Assembly (NCBI GenBank): GCA_044220875.1 | Contig: JBGAQH010000004.1 | Span: 124,001-188,000 of the forward strand | DNA from: JAEUIT01 sp044220875 | Lineage (GTDB): Bacteria > Planctomycetota > Phycisphaerae > Phycisphaerales > SM1A02 | DNA length: 64,000 bases | Reading direction: 5' to 3' | Part shown: in pieces, positions 62,461 to 64,000 of the stretch | How the letters are laid out: each line of letters begins with the position of its first letter | Numbering within the stretch: the stretch's first letter is position 1 | The notes under the pieces: generated by a model | Told to the model about the DNA's origin: nothing | Database searches by the model: none | Seen by the model: the letters and a program-made list of their open reading frames with translations, nothing else | Made by a program: the position numbers and the translations under genes

Positions 62461-62488
62461 AACGCCCTCCACCGGAGCGGAGGGCGTT
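62461..62488 (-). terminator. Hairpin downstream of the PVC signature gene
   Basis: AACGCCCTCC (62461-62470) and GGAGGGCGTT (62479-62488) form a perfect 10-bp stem with an 8-base loop, 83 bp past the stop of the small basic protein gene. No T-run follows on the minus strand (GCACTTTCG). Confidence 0.6.
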
Positions 62489-62571
62489 GAGCACGATTCG
62501 GGACGCTGGCCTTGGGCCAGAGGCTCGTCGCCCCAGAGGCTCGTCGCCCCAGAGGCAGCGAGCGGCGTCGA

Positions 62572-62916
62572 TCACTTCTTCTTGGCGCCACCGGCCGGGG
62601 CAGCGGCCTTGGCGGCGGGAGCGGCGGCCTTCGCGCCGGCAGCCGGGGCAGCGCCCTTGGCGGCGGGAGCGGCGGCCTTCGCGCCACCGGCGGCCGGAGT
62701 GGCCGGAGCGGCGGCATCGCCCTCAGCCTTGACGGCCTTGGCCTTCTTGGTGGTCGTGTTGATGTTGCCGACCTTGATGATGCCCAGCGGGCTGTTCTTC
62801 GACGCGGCGAAGCGCTCCTGCGAGGAGAGCTTGGTGATCCGCTCCGCCCGGGTGAGGACGTTGCGATGCTGGCTGAGGGAGCCGGACTTGGTCTTGAGGC
62901 TGTTGTGAATCGTCAT
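62572..62916 (-). CDS. PVC-superphylum small basic signature protein with Ala/Lys/Pro-rich tail
   Basis: 114 residues from the ATG at 62916. Residues 1-60, 'MTIHNSLKTKSGSLSQHRNV', 'LTRAERITKLSSQERF' and 'SPLGIIKVGNINTTTKKAK', match the small basic protein family TIGR04137, the signature protein of Planctomycetes, Verrucomicrobia and Chlamydiae, thought to bind nucleic acid or ribosomes. Homologues end soon after this core with a short charged tail. Here about 45 residues of 'AAAPAAK'-type repeats and a final 'GGAKKK' follow, as in histone H1-like proteins. The tail is encoded by repetitive GC-rich DNA (62575-62710). It starts 20 bp after the SPOR-like gene on the same strand. Confidence 0.85.
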   Translation of the reverse strand: MTIHNSLKTKSGSLSQHRNVLTRAERITKLSSQERFAASKNSPLGIIKVGNINTTTKKAKAVKAEGDAAAPATPAAGGAKAAAPAAKGAAPAAGAKAAAPAAKAAAPAGGAKKK

Positions 62917-62936
62917 GGGAGTGCTCGCATTCGCTC

Positions 62937-63815
62937 TTAGGCAGACTTGTGCTTTTTGGGATAGAGGTCGCCGAAGTCGCCGTTTCCGCGCGCCGAACTC
63001 TTCCACTTCAAACCGACCGACCTGATCTTCGCCTCGAGGGCCTTCACGGCCGCCGATTGCCGCTCGCCGCCGGAGAAGCCGGGGCAGACGATCACAAGGC
63101 GAAGTTCCCCATTGTCATCGGGAACCAGATGCGCATCAAGTCCGTTCTTCCGGCAGAACTCGACCATGGGGGCACCCTTGAGCGCCGCCGCGTGGGCGAG
63201 GACGAAATAGTTCAGCCCGGGCTGCCGGGGATCGCCGCCTGGAGCGGGTCCGAGATCCTGAGCTCCCCCCCCGTCGCCTGGAGGCCCTCGGTCGCCCGCA
63301 GGCGTGGAGCGACCGGCCTCGGGGCTTCCACCGGCGGGAGTTCGTGGCCGCTCGCCGCCGGAAGGGCTGCCGGCGCTGTCGTTCTGAAGGCTCTGCGGCC
63401 GCTTTCCGGCTGTGAGCGGGTCGTAGGTCGGCAGGTTGGCCTGGGCGTTGAGTTCCTCGATCCGCCGCTGCTCGAAGCGCTTGGCCGATGAATTCTCGCC
63501 GGCCGAAAAGCCGTAGATGTAGACGCAGACCAGTGCGGCGAGGGCCGCAGCGATCGCGACATAGGCGTAGCCGACCGGGATTTTGAGGAAGCGTCCTGGT
63601 CCGACCGGCACCGCGGGACCAGGCGTCCCCCCGCCTGCTGGCTCGGGCTGGACGTGGCCGCCCCCTCCGCCCATGCCGCTTCCGCCACCGATGATCACCG
63701 ACGCTCCGCCCGTCGACGAACTCACTGCCGAAGCGGTCGACATCGACGCGGGCCGCTGCTGCGGCGTGGGCCGCAGCAGTTCGTACATCGCAGGTTGCGT
63801 GGGTTTCCGGGCCAT
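62937..63815 (-). CDS. Membrane protein with SPOR-like C-terminal domain
   Basis: 292 residues from the ATG at 63815; an ATG at 63824 is possible. A Gly/Ser-rich cytoplasmic part precedes one membrane helix ('VGYAYVAIAAALAALVCVYI', about residues 85-105). Then come a helix ('SAKRFEQRRIEELNAQ'), a Pro/Gly linker, and a C-terminal alpha/beta domain of about 85 residues ('LNYFVLAHAAALKGAPMVEF', 'GELRLVIVCPGFSGGE', 'AVKALEAKIRSVGLKWK'). It resembles SPOR domains that bind denuded peptidoglycan, but the match is weak. It is followed closely by the PVC signature gene. Confidence 0.55.
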   Translation of the reverse strand: MARKPTQPAMYELLRPTPQQRPASMSTASAVSSSTGGASVIIGGGSGMGGGGGHVQPEPAGGGTPGPAVPVGPGRFLKIPVGYAYVAIAAALAALVCVYIYGFSAGENSSAKRFEQRRIEELNAQANLPTYDPLTAGKRPQSLQNDSAGSPSGGERPRTPAGGSPEAGRSTPAGDRGPPGDGGGAQDLGPAPGGDPRQPGLNYFVLAHAAALKGAPMVEFCRKNGLDAHLVPDDNGELRLVIVCPGFSGGERQSAAVKALEAKIRSVGLKWKSSARGNGDFGDLYPKKHKSA

Positions 63816-63834
63816 GCGGGCCATCCTACTCGGC

Positions 63835-64000
63835 TCAACGACGAGCGTCGGAGGTTGTCGGCGGTTCGGCCAACTCGAGCACCAAAATTGCATCGCTGTC
63901 CGGCGCGGGCATGCGCGAGGTCCACGCCTCCCAGTTGGCGGCCTCGACGTCGATCTGGTCGGGAATCACCCGCGTCGCCGCGACCGTTTCGTCGCCGAAG
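63835..64000 (-). CDS. 3' end of an unknown gene, cut by the window edge
   Basis: 54 codons are visible, ending in a TGA at 63835-63837. The peptide 'FGDETVAATRVIPDQIDVEA' continues 'NWEAWTSRMPAPDSDAILVL'. It is not recognisable. The stop lies 19 bp from the next start, so the gene probably belongs to the operon with the SPOR-like and PVC-signature genes. Confidence 0.5.
   Translation of the reverse strand, partial: FGDETVAATRVIPDQIDVEAANWEAWTSRMPAPDSDAILVLELAEPPTTSDARR

Noticed and set aside
62572..62916. Ribosomal protein S20
   Set aside because: Size, basic nature and Ala/Lys tail suggested S20, but the core motif 'LTRAERITKL' and 'SPLGIIKV' fit the PVC signature family instead.

Overview
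The window is GC-rich bacterial chromosome and points to the phylum Planctomycetota, most likely a Phycisphaerae-like lineage. The clues are dockerin-like 'DLNGDGxVDxxDL' repeats on secreted proteins, a C-terminal 'PAPGAAALL...RRRRR' sorting tag of PEP-CTERM type, two ECF sigma factor/serine-threonine kinase loci, a 'CxECGYDLR...CPECG' zinc-ribbon protein, and a small basic protein matching the signature protein of the PVC superphylum (62.6-62.9 kb). No rRNA or CRISPR array is present. There is one tRNA, Ser-GCT.

Layout. 0-3.6 kb: the end of a class III aminotransferase and an MMPL/RND exporter, possibly hopanoid genes (HpnO/HpnN-like). 3.6-10.3 kb: an ECF sigma factor divergent from a transmembrane kinase and a large TPR-CHAT protease-like protein. 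10.3-13.2 kb: acetyltransferase, DinG-type helicase, tRNA-Ser. 13.5-19.9 kb: a secreted beta-propeller/dockerin protein, a class C beta-lactamase lipoprotein, a DUF1579 protein, and a BlaI/M56 regulator pair with a tandem operator.

20-27.4 kb is the accessory region. It holds a transglutaminase-like lipoprotein, an IS630 remnant, a dockerin plus sulfatase-modifying-fold protein, and an intact REP-associated tyrosine transposase (RAYT) flanked by inverted copies of an 18-bp repeat. A truncated polymorphic-toxin tip with its probable immunity gene and several further repeats follow.

27.4-43.7 kb: arginine decarboxylase, a sorted surface protein, a second ECF sigma/kinase operon whose kinase carries a zinc anti-sigma-like motif, an HscA-like chaperone, a pseudopilin-like protein, two related lipoproteins, and a short PheT overlapping a cyclodeaminase-fold gene. 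43.7-51.7 kb: a YdjM-like membrane protein, ScpA, arabinose-5-phosphate isomerase, a response regulator and two TlpA-like thioredoxins. 51.7-57.7 kb: a tightly overlapping minus-strand run, pyrF, a solute-binding protein, pyk, cinA, folK. 57.7-64 kb: DUF971 protein, thioesterase, glycosyltransferase, a candidate structured RNA with terminator, two tiny lipoproteins, an aspartate-type aminotransferase, the PVC signature protein with a histone-H1-like tail, a SPOR-like membrane protein and a truncated gene at the edge.

The most notable systems are the sigma/kinase/TPR-CHAT locus, the ECF sigma plus kinase/anti-sigma fusion, the RAYT/repeat family with its decayed relatives, and the beta-lactamase beside a BlaI/M56 pair. 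All assignments come from reading translations and sequence motifs by eye; no database search was run.
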